64,000 bases of DNA from Pseudomonadota bacterium (GCA_023390055.1 JAEWDP010000169.1:18031-82030), one strand, 5' to 3'. Shown: positions 54,871-63,069, counted from the stretch's first letter. The notes: generated from the letters alone by a model not told the origin. Translations and numbers: made by a program.

Positions 54871-57081
54871 ATGTCGATTGCTGCCGCAGATCGCATTTTG
54901 GCATCGCAACAAGAAGGCGCAACCATGCCAATTGCTCAGTTCTTCATCCCAGCTGCTGCATCTCTGCAGGAACGACGACCCCGCACATTGAAGCACGGTG
55001 ATACCTTCGCAGTCTTCGACCATAATGGCGACGTGCTGTCCGGACCGGGAAGTCCGGAAGGTCTCTTTCACAGGGACACGCGGTATCTGTCGCACTTTTA
55101 CCTGACTATCAACGGCAAGCGTCCAATGCTGTTGTCGTCTACGTTGCGCGACGACAATTCAACGTTGACCTGTGACCTGGCCAATCCGGATCTGTTCGAC
55201 GAAAACGGACAACCTGCTCTCAGCCATAACCTAATGCACCTTCGCCGGACCCGTTTTCTCTGGAACGCCCACAGCTATGAACGGTTGAGCGTGAAGAACT
55301 ATGACGACCTTTCCCAGCCAGTTCGCATCGAGATTAATTTTGCGTCCGACTTTGCCGATCTGTTCGAAGTGCGTGGAACTGTCAGGGCCAGAAAGGGGCG
55401 GTTTCTTGAGACTGTCATACAGCAAACGACTGTCGTGCTATCCTATGTCGGACTTGATGATCGCAAGCGATGGGCCCGATTATCATTCGCACCTCGCCCA
55501 AGTCTGATCGAGAGCGATCGAGCCGTCTACGATCTTGATCTGGAGCCGGGCGAATCGCGGTCACTCTTTATCGAGATCGGCTGCGACCAGCCCGGATTAC
55601 GAGAACCGAACGACCGTTCCTTCTTCTTTGCATTACGTGATGCACGTCGAGCTCTTCGCTCGGCTTCATCGCGTGCGTCATCGATCGAAACGTCCAATGA
55701 TACATTCAACGGCGTCATCCGGCGCAGTATCTCCGACCTTTACATGCTGATGACCGACAAGCCGGAAGGTCCTTACCCGTACGCCGGCATCCCCTGGTTC
55801 AGCACAGTATTTGGACGAGATGCTATTATTACCGCCTTGCAGACACTATGGATCGATCCGCAAATTGCCCGCGGCGTTCTGCTCCATCTCGCTGCCAACC
55901 AGGCGACGGAAATCGATCCGGGCTGCGACGCCGAGCCTGGGAAAATCATACACGAGATACGTTGTGGCGAGATGGCGGAATTGCGTGAAGTTCCTTTCCG
56001 TCGCTACTATGGGAGCATTGATGCCACGCCCCTGTTCGTGATGCTGGCAGGCGAATATCTCAACCGGACTGGCGACCACGAAACCATCGTTCGTCTTTTG
56101 CCACATATCGAGGCCGCGCTGACCTGGATCGACGAATATGGTGACCGCGATGGTGACAAGTTTGTTGAATATGGCAGATTGACCGAAGAAGGATTGATCA
56201 ACCAAGGTTGGAAAGACAGCTACGATGCGGTATTTCATGCCGACGGCACGCTGGCACAAGGACCGATCGCCACTGCTGAAGTCCAGGCCTATGTCTATGG
56301 CGCATTTCAATCCGCAGCCGCGATCTTTCGGCTGCTTAAACGATCGGACCGGTCCGCCTGCTTTGTGACGAAAGCGGAAGTTTTGCGCCAAGCTTTCGAT
56401 ACGGCCTTCTTTGATGAAGAGATTGGCACCTATGTCATAGCACTTGACGCAAACAAGCGGCGTTGCAGAATCCGTTCATCCAACGCAGGTCATGCGCTCT
56501 ATACAGGCATCGCCTATTCCGAAAGGGCCGAAAAAATTAACCGCACCCTGATGAGTGCATCGTCCTTCTGCGGCTGGGGTGTCCGAACCATTTCCTCCAC
56601 CGAGGCTCGCTACAATCCGATGAGCTACCATAACGGCTCGGTCTGGCCCCATGATAACGCCTTGATTGCGAAGGGCTTTGCCCGCTATGGACACAAAGCT
56701 GATGCGACCAGGATTTTCGAGGGCATGTTTGCCGCCTCCTCATACATCGACCTGTACCGGCTCCCCGAATTATTCTGCGGTTTTTCACGGCAACGCGAGC
56801 AAGGTCCGACTTTTTATCCGGTCGCCTGCTCGCCTCAGGCATGGGCTGCCGCGGCACCGCTTTTCATGCTGCAAACCTGCTTGGGTATCAGTTTCGATCC
56901 TGTTGCAATGCATGTCAGTTTCAACGAGCCGCAACTTCCTTCCTTCTTGGACGAGGTGACCCTGCGGCGATTGCAGATCGGCAACGGCAGTCTGGATGTC
57001 ATTCTGCGGCGTACTGGTAGCAGCGTGGTGGTCGATGTGATCGACCGTAAGGGAGACTTCAAGATTCTCACATCGACGTAA
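54871..57081 (+). CDS. Debranching-type glycosidase (amylo-alpha-1,6-glucosidase family)
   Basis: A 736-residue protein. The N-terminal domain (GDTFAVFDHNGDVLSGPGSPEGLFHRDTRYL, cited as GLFHRDTRYLSHF) is the GDE_N_bis-type domain; the C-terminal half is an alpha-helical toroid glucosidase domain (GIPWFSTVFGRDAIITALQT, NQGWKDSYDAVFHADG, NPMSYHNGSVWPHDNALIAKG). ATG 54871 follows GGGGGG. In relatives such pairs with GT4 genes are common in stress-responsive loci of alphaproteobacteria. The true substrate is not known. Confidence 0.85.
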   Translation: MSIAAADRILASQQEGATMPIAQFFIPAAASLQERRPRTLKHGDTFAVFDHNGDVLSGPGSPEGLFHRDTRYLSHFYLTINGKRPMLLSSTLRDDNSTLTCDLANPDLFDENGQPALSHNLMHLRRTRFLWNAHSYERLSVKNYDDLSQPVRIEINFASDFADLFEVRGTVRARKGRFLETVIQQTTVVLSYVGLDDRKRWARLSFAPRPSLIESDRAVYDLDLEPGESRSLFIEIGCDQPGLREPNDRSFFFALRDARRALRSASSRASSIETSNDTFNGVIRRSISDLYMLMTDKPEGPYPYAGIPWFSTVFGRDAIITALQTLWIDPQIARGVLLHLAANQATEIDPGCDAEPGKIIHEIRCGEMAELREVPFRRYYGSIDATPLFVMLAGEYLNRTGDHETIVRLLPHIEAALTWIDEYGDRDGDKFVEYGRLTEEGLINQGWKDSYDAVFHADGTLAQGPIATAEVQAYVYGAFQSAAAIFRLLKRSDRSACFVTKAEVLRQAFDTAFFDEEIGTYVIALDANKRRCRIRSSNAGHALYTGIAYSERAEKINRTLMSASSFCGWGVRTISSTEARYNPMSYHNGSVWPHDNALIAKGFARYGHKADATRIFEGMFAASSYIDLYRLPELFCGFSRQREQGPTFYPVACSPQAWAAAAPLFMLQTCLGISFDPVAMHVSFNEPQLPSFLDEVTLRRLQIGNGSLDVILRRTGSSVVVDVIDRKGDFKILTST

Positions 57082-57107
57082 GGCGATTTTCCACTCACAC
57101 AGCTGTG

Positions 57108-57335
57108 TTAGAGGGGTTCATCCTCATCATCGGTCAACAAATCAAGGAGTTCAGCGACCCTGCCTGTCGGTAGAGGTCTCCCTTGCCCGATCAAGGCTTC
57201 GTCACTGTTAGCCCACGCGAACGCCTCGACGAGTTCAGCCTGCGTGGCGCCGGTTGAAATGACGTCAGCCAAAAGAGTTTCGTCGACCGGACCTAGGATG
57301 TCGTAAACGTCATCGGAAGTCATTGGCATATCCAT
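57108..57335 (-). CDS. Small acidic protein of unknown function
   Basis: About 75 residues from ATG 57335 (57329 is possible); both follow a GAGGAG site. The protein is acidic and helical (SDDVYDILGPVDETLLADVI, GATQAELVEAFAWANSDEAL) and ends in an acidic cluster (LTDDEDEPL). It resembles rhizobial acidic proteins of unknown function; no domain is named. It is convergent with the glycosidase gene. Confidence 0.6.
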   Translation of the reverse strand: MDMPMTSDDVYDILGPVDETLLADVISTGATQAELVEAFAWANSDEALIGQGRPLPTGRVAELLDLLTDDEDEPL

Positions 57336-57647
57336 TACTCCTCTCATTACTGATTCTGATGTGGTGCCATCATCGAAGAATTCAATTTCCAAACTTTAGT
57401 AATTCAAGATATCTGTCTTTTCTGCCGCATTGATTTCTTGAAAATTGAGCGATCCCCGTAATGCAAAACACCGTCGCGGTTTGTGTAGCCAGGGTCGGTT
57501 GAGAGTGGTCATGGGTTCTGTCATTTCCGCTTTTCGCAATGGTCTGAACGAACGAAACCAGTCGATATACCTGCGTCCTTAATCATAGTACTTGAATTCG
57601 CTTTCGTGATCCAAAGGGTATCACCGAAGAGATGAGGGAAAGACTAG

Positions 57648-57667
57648 CATTACAGTTGCGCTTTTGA
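57648..57667 (+). repeat. Left terminal inverted repeat of the IS701-like element
   Basis: Twenty bases beginning CATTACAGTTGC and ending CTTTTGA. They match the right end exactly in inverse orientation. With the flanking CTAG and five further symmetrical bases the match extends to 29 bases. Confidence 0.9.
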
Positions 57668-58672
57668 TTTGAGGTGCGCTCGCCGTGCCGCTGCCTGATG
57701 TGCTCGTCGCCAGAGCGACCAGGCGATGATGTATGAAGGTTCGATGCGCGCCCGTGCGATGCGGGTGGCGATGCGGCGGATTTCCTGGACCGACCAGCGA
57801 GACATGGCGATGCCAGCCATGCCAGGAGCGGGTTTCGTTGTGATCGAGGCCGAGTTTGTTCTTGGCGGTCTCGAAGCTGTCCTCGATCGCCCAGCGATGC
57901 CCTTCCACCTTCACCAGCGTCTCGATGGATGTGTCGAGTGGACACCAGGTCGAGAAGAAGGCGAGATCACCGTCGGCGATATTGCGGCGGATCAGCAGCC
58001 CGCGCGTCCAGATGCCCGGGAACGTCGCATCAAAATCACCAGCATCGAGATCGGCCAGTTCGAGATAGGCCCAATCGTGCAGTCGTGCGCCTTTGGTCCC
58101 GTCGCCAGACGACAGGCGTCGCCAGCCCTTTTCGGGCAAGGCCTCGGCGATGTCCTTGGCCGTTCCGGCGACGGTCAGCGGTTTATCCCAAGAGCGAAAG
58201 GAATGATTGGCGCACTCACGCCCAGAACATAGCCCTTGGCGGCGCGTTTGAGCGCCATTTCGATGTCGCCGACGCCGTAGACGCTGTCGGCAGCCACCCA
58301 GGAAAAGGGCACGTTCGACGCAATCGCCCGCTCGATCATCGTTAGCGCCAGCGCCGGTTTTGTGGCAAAGCCGACATTGTCAGGCACATGGGCTGCAGCC
58401 AGGCGATCCCGATCATCTGTCCAGGCCTTCGGCAAATAGAGCGCCCGGTCGATGAAGGCGTGGCCATGGCGCGAGACGTAGGAGGCGAACACGCCGATCT
58501 GGCAATTGGTGATCTTGCGCGCCCACCCGGTGTATTGCCGACCAACACCACACGACGCCTTGCCCTGCTTGAGAAAGCCCGTCTCATCAAGCACGAGGAC
58601 GGCGTCAGGATCGGCCACCGTCTCCAGCGTCGCCTCGATCAATAATCCTGTCATCCATGACCTCCAAATCAT
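57650..58672 (-). pseudogene. Decayed IS701-family transposase
   Basis: Family motifs occur in three frames: VLVLDETGFLKQGKASCGVGRQ with FATKPALALTMIERAIA (58672-58175), then TRGLLIRRNIADGDLAFFSTW, EGHRWAIEDSFETAKNKLGL and NETRSWHGWHRH, then RWSVQEIRRIATR to the stop inside the left repeat. At least two frameshifts and a missing N-terminal part of around 100 residues make it inactive. The DDE-type residues are partly visible (the Asp of LDETG, the Glu of AIEDSFE). Confidence 0.85.
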
Positions 58673-58697
58673 GGAAACTCATAGATTCAGAAGTCAT

Positions 58698-58717
58698 TCA
58701 AAAGCGCAACTGTAATG
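58698..58717 (-). repeat. Right terminal inverted repeat of the IS701-like element
   Basis: The exact inverse of the left repeat, followed by the CTAG duplication and TCTTT. It begins with TCAAAAGC and ends in CTGTAATG. Confidence 0.9.
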
Positions 58718-58724
58718 CTAGTCT

Positions 58725-59321
58725 TTAGTCTTGCTTGGCAAGGAACCCGGTTAACATGATCTGGACTGCCTTTATGGCTTTGGGCAGAACAACTTTAGGA
58801 TCATCACTGGCAGCGACCCACTGGGCCGCATTCAACGCTGTGCCGTTAATCAGGCGAGCAGCTGCTTCGACATCGACAGGTTTTAAAACGCCGTCATCAA
58901 GAAGCTCTTGAACTGCGTGTTTGGTCATCTGAAGGCACGCATTCTGGCTCGGCCATTGCGAGGGGTCGCCAAGAACAGCGGGCCCGTCCATGAGCACGAT
59001 CCTTTGCACCTCGGGTCGCAGCGCCATCTCAATGTAGGCTTTACCTTCGGCAAGCAACCCCTCCCACGGGTTCACACACGCAGCGCCCGCCATTTGCGCC
59101 TGTCTTGCCATCTCTCCATCGAGTTGCGCCACGACAGCAGCAAACAGCCCCTTCTTGTCGCCAAAATTATGATAGAGCGCGCCGCGGGTCAGCCCGACTT
59201 CCGCGGTCAAATCATCCATGGACGCTGCAGCGAAGCCTTTTTCGGCAAAGGCTTTTCGTGCCGCTGAGATTAGTTTTGCGCGATTTTCCTCCATAGTTTG
59301 GAAGCGACTCTTGGGTGGCAT
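58725..59321 (-). CDS. TetR-family regulator divergent from the RidA gene
   Basis: A 198-residue protein from ATG 59321; the longer upstream frame crosses the promoter and is not protein-like. The helix-turn-helix is SMDDLTAEVGLTRGALYHNF; the ligand domain starts with GDKKGLFAAVVAQLDGEMAR. It is divergent from the ridA-type gene by 154 bases containing two copies of ATAC-N5-GTAT, the expected operators. The insertion sequence lies directly after its stop codon. Confidence 0.88.
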   Translation of the reverse strand: MPPKSRFQTMEENRAKLISAARKAFAEKGFAAASMDDLTAEVGLTRGALYHNFGDKKGLFAAVVAQLDGEMARQAQMAGAACVNPWEGLLAEGKAYIEMALRPEVQRIVLMDGPAVLGDPSQWPSQNACLQMTKHAVQELLDDGVLKPVDVEAAARLINGTALNAAQWVAASDDPKVVLPKAIKAVQIMLTGFLAKQD

Positions 59322-59339
59322 GGCCTGATTCCTTCTCAA

Positions 59340-59352
59340 ATACGTCGCGTAT
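59340..59352. promoter_or_regulatory. First ATAC-N5-GTAT operator
   Basis: ATAC (59340-59343), GTCGC, GTAT (59349-59352). The inner sequence is also palindromic (ATACG-TCG-CGTAT). It lies about 20 bases before the regulator's start and is one of two such sites in the divergent region. Confidence 0.6.
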
Positions 59353-59388
59353 GTGGATTGACACGCTACATCCAATTCCTTATTTAAC

Positions 59389-59401
59389 ATACAGTTCGTA
59401 T
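59389..59401. promoter_or_regulatory. Second ATAC-N5-GTAT operator
   Basis: ATAC (59389-59392), AGTTC, GTAT (59398-59401). The pair is 49 bases apart, centre to centre. Having the same half-sites twice in one 154-base region supports binding by the adjacent TetR protein. Confidence 0.6.
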
Positions 59402-59475
59402 ATGAAAATAGCCATCGTTGTAAAGCCACGCCCACATCGTCTTCGGTGCGGATCAAACAGTAAGAGAATATTGAT

Positions 59476-59874
59476 ATGACAAAACGCCAAGCCATCTTTC
59501 CCGCAGATCGCCATGCGCTCTATGACGCACATGGATATTCGGCAGCAGTTCGCTCCGGGGACCTGTTATTTGTGTCTGGTCAAGTTGGTAGTCGTGCAGA
59601 CGGCACGCCAGAACCAGACTTCACCAGGCAGGTACAGCTGGCTTTCGACAACCTGAAGGCAACGCTTGAAGCCGGTGGCTGTGATTTCGACGATATCGTT
59701 GACGTCACAACATTTCACACTGATCCAGAAAACCAGTTTGGAACCATCATGGCCATTAAGAATGAAATATTTTCACAGCCGGCCTATCCGACCTGGACGG
59801 CGGTCGGTGTCAATTGGCTTGCAGGATTTGATTTCGAAATCAAAGTCATCGCTCGCATTCCGGTCAATGCCTGA
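59476..59874 (+). CDS. RidA-family protein, YjgH-like
   Basis: A 132-residue protein that closely follows the pattern I remember for E. coli YjgH: AIFPADRHALYDAHGYSAAV, GDLLFVSGQVGSRADGTPEP, FDDIVDVTTFHTDPENQFGT, YPTWTAVGVNWLAGFDFEIK. The active-site arginine of RidA proteins is in VIARIP. RidA relatives hydrolyse reactive enamine/imine intermediates. The gene follows its own TetR-controlled promoter and stands 470 bases before a bdcA-type gene, as yjgH does near bdcA in E. coli. Confidence 0.88.
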   Translation: MTKRQAIFPADRHALYDAHGYSAAVRSGDLLFVSGQVGSRADGTPEPDFTRQVQLAFDNLKATLEAGGCDFDDIVDVTTFHTDPENQFGTIMAIKNEIFSQPAYPTWTAVGVNWLAGFDFEIKVIARIPVNA

Positions 59875-60284
59875 CGCAGTGTGTGCTAAAGCCTGCGGCT
59901 CGTCACAAGTCAATAGCGCGTCCTCTGATTAACCGTGAGATACTCCGCGTCCTTGTCTGATGGCCAGGACGCGATTGCTCAAAGGCGCAATCAAACTTCT
60001 TCATAGACCGATATGTTTTCGCCTGCTGCGCTGAGACCGGCTTCCCACCCACACGACCTTACAAAGTGAGGCGTATCAATCCCATACCCCCTGCTCCGTC
60101 GTTGGTTACAATTTGGTCACACGGCTCCTGACGGACAAGGACCTCACAACCCAACTCTTGGTCACGAGCCAAATACCGGCCTGCTTCAGTTATCGTAACG
60201 TCCCCTCAGAAAGTATTTTTCGCCCGTCCGTGATCCGGATCCCGGTGACGAAAGAAATTTTTATAATATCTACTACAGAATCCC
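59875..60284. other. Intergenic stretch before bdcA
   Basis: No gene is recognised in these 410 bases. The region ends in the bdcA promoter. Confidence 0.35.
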
Positions 60285-60313
60285 TTGACGTGACCCTCCT
60301 CCCTGTTTATGTA
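60285..60313 (+). promoter_or_regulatory. Sigma-70-type promoter of bdcA
   Basis: TTGACG (60285-60290), 17 bases, TATGTA (60308-60313). The −10 box overlaps the proposed BdcR operator, which fits repression by steric block. Confidence 0.6.
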
Positions 60314-60327
60314 GTCATCGTTATATT
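60306..60327. promoter_or_regulatory. Proposed BdcR operator at bdcA
   Basis: TTTATGTAGT (60306-60315), six bases, TATATT (60322-60327). The same ten- and six-base elements with the same spacing occur, inverted, in front of bdcR at 63017-63038. Two copies in one locus argue for a shared regulator. Confidence 0.7.
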
Positions 60328-60345
60328 AATAGTAAGGAGGGCCAG

Positions 60346-61059
60346 ATGGCCAGGTTTCAAGGAAAATCCGTTCTCGTTCTCGGTGGCAGCCGGGGGATAG
60401 GCGCAGCAATCGTGAGGCGGCTCACAAGTGAAGGCGCGAAAGTAACTTTCACATATGCCGGTGCTCGCGAGGCCGCAGGACAGTTGGCAGCCGAGACTGG
60501 CAGTACAGCGGTTTTAGCCGACAGTGCAGACCGGGAAACCGTGAAAGCGGCAGTCAGGGAAAGCGGGCCACTTGATGTGTTGGTCGTCAATGCAGGCATC
60601 GGCCTGTTTGGCGATGCCCTGGAACTGGATCCCGACGCAGTTGATAGGCTCCTCCAGATCAATGTTCATGCTCCTTATCATGCCTCGGTAGAAGCAGCGC
60701 GGGAAATGCCGGACGGCGGACGGATCATCGTGATCGGTTCTGTCAATGGCGATCGCATACCCTTCCCGGGCGCAGCCGCCTACGCACTGAGTAAATCCGC
60801 CCTGCAGGGAATGGCGCGTGGGTTGGCGCGGGATTTCGGGGCGCGCGGGATCACCATCAATGTGGTTCAGCCTGGACCGATCGACACTGACGCCAATCCG
60901 GCTGACGGCCCGAACAAGGATCTGATGCACAGCTTCATGGCCGTCAAACGTCATGGCCGCCCAGACGAGGTCGCGAGCATGGTGGCATGGCTTGCGGGAC
61001 CGGAAGCGGGATTTGTGACCGGTGCAATGCACACAATCGATGGCGCATTCGGCGCCTGA
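60346..61059 (+). CDS. bdcA: BdcA-like short-chain dehydrogenase
   Basis: A 237-residue SDR protein. The NAD(P)-binding loop is VLGGSRGIGAAIVRR; the catalytic residues appear in VIGSVNGD (Ser) and AAYALSKSALQG (Tyr, Lys). Long stretches correspond to E. coli BdcA (YjgI) as I remember it: TFTYAG, VNAGIGLFGDALEL, INVHAPYHASVEAAREMPDG, GITINVVQPGPIDTDANPAD, FVTGAMHTIDGAFGA. BdcA promotes biofilm dispersal and is reported to bind c-di-GMP. ATG 60346 follows AAGGAGG. It is preceded by a promoter and a site shared with bdcR. Confidence 0.88.
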   Translation: MARFQGKSVLVLGGSRGIGAAIVRRLTSEGAKVTFTYAGAREAAGQLAAETGSTAVLADSADRETVKAAVRESGPLDVLVVNAGIGLFGDALELDPDAVDRLLQINVHAPYHASVEAAREMPDGGRIIVIGSVNGDRIPFPGAAAYALSKSALQGMARGLARDFGARGITINVVQPGPIDTDANPADGPNKDLMHSFMAVKRHGRPDEVASMVAWLAGPEAGFVTGAMHTIDGAFGA

Positions 61060-61142
61060 CCAAGCAGTTCAATGAAGACATCGACAACACTTTCCCGGCC
61101 AGGTCGCAAAACAGCCGGGACAATTCCAAAAGGATCAAGACA

Positions 61143-61376
61143 ATGAACACCATTACGTCTGTACTGGCCGCAGCCCTAATCGCTTCGGTCTCATTCGCCA
61201 CTGCCGCAGTTGCTGACACCGGCGACTACTACCAGGGTGTCTCCCGCCAGGCTCCTGCAGTCGACTTCCTAAACACCGGCAGCATCAACGCTCCGGTGAT
61301 CCCGTCAACAGGCACCGAAAGCAGTCAGCCACTCGATAACGGTGACTACTATCAGGGCGCAAACCGCCCGGCCTGA
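61143..61376 (+). CDS. Small secreted peptide, copy 1
   Basis: A 77-residue precursor. The signal peptide (TITSVLAAALIASVSFATAA) ends before ADTG, leaving about 53 mature residues. The mature part carries GDYYQG near each end (DTGDYYQGVSRQAP and DNGDYYQGANRP) with a proline-rich middle. Function and family are not recognised. ATG 61143 follows AAAAGGAT. It is 314 bases before its paralogue, with the same leader and hairpin, and follows bdcA immediately, so it may be co-transcribed with it. Confidence 0.75.
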   Translation: MNTITSVLAAALIASVSFATAAVADTGDYYQGVSRQAPAVDFLNTGSINAPVIPSTGTESSQPLDNGDYYQGANRPA

Positions 61377-61456
61377 CGCAGTTCAATCAAGACACCGATA
61401 ACGCTTTCCCGGCCAGGTCGCAAAACAGCCGGGACAATTCCAAAAGGATCAAAACA

Positions 61457-61690
61457 ATGAACACCATTACGTCTGTACTGGCCGCAGCCCTGATCGCTTC
61501 GGTCTCATTCGCCACTGCCGCAGTTGCTGACACCGGCGACTACTACCAGAGTATGTCCCGCCAGGCTCCTGCAGTCGACTTCCTTAGCACCGGCAGCATC
61601 AACAGTCCGGTGATCCCGTCGACAGGCACGGAAAGCCATCAGCCGCTCGGCCACGGCGACTACTATCAGGGCGCAAACCGCCCCACCTGA
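61457..61690 (+). CDS. Small secreted peptide, copy 2
   Basis: A 77-residue paralogue of the preceding gene. The signal peptide is identical; differences in the mature part are few (GVSRQAP to SMSRQAP, NTGSINAP to STGSINSP, DNGDYYQG to GHGDYYQG). All keep the frame and the GDYYQG motif, so both copies appear to be under selection rather than decaying. The leader differs from copy 1 at only a few positions. Confidence 0.75.
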   Translation: MNTITSVLAAALIASVSFATAAVADTGDYYQSMSRQAPAVDFLSTGSINSPVIPSTGTESHQPLGHGDYYQGANRPT

Positions 61691-61921
61691 CGCAGTTTCA
61701 TCAAGACTCTAGAAACACCTCCCGGCCGTGGTCTAACAGGGCCGGGATAATTCTGAAGGGAACATTACGATGACCAACGGCTGGTCAGCATGACGTCTTA
61801 ATTCTTTCAAATCACCCCACGCAACGTCCTACTGACCGGAGACACCCGTGCTGCCACATTCGCTCCATCACACTCATTCAACCGCGCAGCGCAAGCTGCA
61901 TCCAGCAACGGAGACAAGACT

Positions 61922-62758
61922 ATGGGCTTCGCTACAACGAAAGACGGCACTAAGATTTTTTACAAGGACTGGGGACCAGAAGACGCACAGCCAATCATGT
62001 TTCACCATGGCTGGCCGCTTTCTTCGGACGATTGGGACGCCCAGATGCTCTTCTTCCTCTCGAGGGGCTACCGCGTTGTCGCTCACGACCGCCGCGGTCA
62101 TGGACGTTCCGACCAGATATCAAATGGACATGACATGGACCATTATGCTGCCGATGCTTTTGCTGTCGTTGAACATCTCAAACTCAATAACGTCATTCAT
62201 ATCGGCCACTCGACAGGCGGCGGAGAGGTTGCACGCTATGTCGCCAGATACGGCGAACCGGCAGGTCGTGTAGCCAAGGCTGTCCTCGTCTCGGCTGTTC
62301 CACCGCTGATGGTGAAGACCGGCACAAATCCCGAGGGTCTTTCAATTGAGGTCTTCGATGGCTTCCGCTCGGCTCTTGCAGCCAACCGGGCGCAGTTTTT
62401 TCGTGACGTGCCAGTTGGACCTTTCTACGGTTTTAACCGCGATGGCGCGACTATGCACGAAGGTGTGATCCAGAACTGGTGGCGTCAGGGTATGATGGGC
62501 AGTGCAAATGCCCACTATCAGGGCATCAAGGCCTTTTCCGAGACAGACCAGACCGAGGATCTCAAAGCGATCACCGTGCCAACCCTCGTCCTGCATGGAG
62601 AAGATGACCAGATCGTGCCGATCGAAAATTCTGCTCTGAAGTCTGTCAAGCTGTTGAAGAATGGTACACTCAAGACCTACCCTGGTTTCTCGCACGGGAT
62701 GCTGACTGTCAATGCCGACGTGCTCAATGAAGACCTGCTGGCCTTCACCAGAAACTGA
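61922..62758 (+). CDS. Alpha/beta hydrolase of the non-haem haloperoxidase type
   Basis: A 278-residue protein. The nucleophile elbow is IGHSTGGGEVARYVA, an oxyanion-hole HHGWPLSSDDWD lies near residue 30, and DRRGHGRSDQ follows. The acid is in LHGEDDQIVP and the histidine in FSHGMLTV. This is the cofactor-free chloroperoxidase/arylesterase group; natural substrates are usually esters or unknown. ATG 61922 follows GGAG at 8 bases. It lies downstream of the peptide repeats and ends at a strong hairpin. Confidence 0.88.
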   Translation: MGFATTKDGTKIFYKDWGPEDAQPIMFHHGWPLSSDDWDAQMLFFLSRGYRVVAHDRRGHGRSDQISNGHDMDHYAADAFAVVEHLKLNNVIHIGHSTGGGEVARYVARYGEPAGRVAKAVLVSAVPPLMVKTGTNPEGLSIEVFDGFRSALAANRAQFFRDVPVGPFYGFNRDGATMHEGVIQNWWRQGMMGSANAHYQGIKAFSETDQTEDLKAITVPTLVLHGEDDQIVPIENSALKSVKLLKNGTLKTYPGFSHGMLTVNADVLNEDLLAFTRN

Positions 62759-62792
62759 ATGTTGATGAACAAGCCGTCTCCTGCGGCTTACA

Positions 62793-62996
62793 TCAGATTG
62801 CTGACAAAACCCGTTGAGGTCCGGCGGGTTTTGTCGTGCGGGGCACGACATTATGCGTTCGGTCCGGTAGCAGAAAGGTTGCTCGGATCGGCCACAGCGC
62901 CAAGCCTGGCTGGGTGATGACTTGTTTATAATCAGCGGGCATAGCGAGTCGCGCAAGGTCGCCGACTTCATGTGTGCCAATAATTGCGACGGTCAC
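62793..62996 (-). CDS. Possible short or truncated gene divergent from bdcR
   Basis: GTG 62996 is preceded by a perfect AAGGAG at 7 bases, so translation likely begins here. The 67-residue product starts TVAIIGTHEVGDLARLAMPA, which resembles the nucleotide-binding start of a reductase, but the rest is unrecognised and runs into the hydrolase terminator hairpin. It may be a truncated gene or a small gene under the same BdcR operator. Confidence 0.35.
   Translation of the reverse strand: MTVAIIGTHEVGDLARLAMPADYKQVITQPGLALWPIRATFLLPDRTHNVVPRTTKPAGPQRVLSAI
62803..62835 (+). terminator. Hairpin terminator after the hydrolase
   Basis: GACAAAACCCG (62803-62813) and CGGGTTTTGTC (62825-62835) form an 11-bp stem with an 11-base loop. 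A smaller hairpin (AAGCCG and CGGCTT, 62771-62789) precedes it. No T-run follows, but the T-rich right arm makes termination plausible. Confidence 0.65.
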
Positions 62997-63016
62997 ACCA
63001 ATTCTCCTTGCATTTA

Positions 63017-63038
63017 AATATAGGATTCACTACATAAA
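63017..63038. promoter_or_regulatory. Proposed BdcR operator at bdcR
   Basis: AATATA (63017-63022), six bases, ACTACATAAA (63029-63038), which is the reverse complement of the TTTATGTAGT-N6-TATATT motif at bdcA. It lies 32 bases upstream of the bdcR start, and 21 bases beyond the divergent GTG. Confidence 0.7.
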
Positions 63039-63069
63039 TAGAGAAGAATCCAGATCAAGGGCACTCACA

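Larger units (their letters stand above)
57648..58717 (-). mobile_element. IS701-like insertion sequence, internally deleted
   Basis: The 1070-base element is bounded by perfect 20-base terminal inverted repeats (57648-57667 and 58698-58717; outer end CATTACAGTTGC). Both sides carry a CTAG target duplication (57644-57647 and 58718-58721). The transposase is decayed. The original target, AAAGACTAGTCTTT, is a perfect palindrome. The element lies 7 bases beyond the TetR stop codon. Confidence 0.85.
61053..61770 (+). repeat. Three copies of a leader with a CCCGGC...GCCGGG hairpin
   Basis: A roughly 90-base leader that starts at the preceding stop codon occurs three times: before each peptide gene, and once more (61684-61770) before a truncated third start. 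Each carries a hairpin: 61094-61119, 61408-61433 and 61721-61746. The first two leaders are nearly identical; the third keeps the stem (7 bp) although the loop and flanks changed. The coding plus leader unit is 314 bases long, the distance between the two start codons. Confidence 0.85.

Noticed and set aside
57440..57470. CTTGAAA followed by CCCCGTAAT as a heat-shock promoter
   Set aside because: Only 10 bases of spacing and no gene in the + direction before the leftward insertion sequence.
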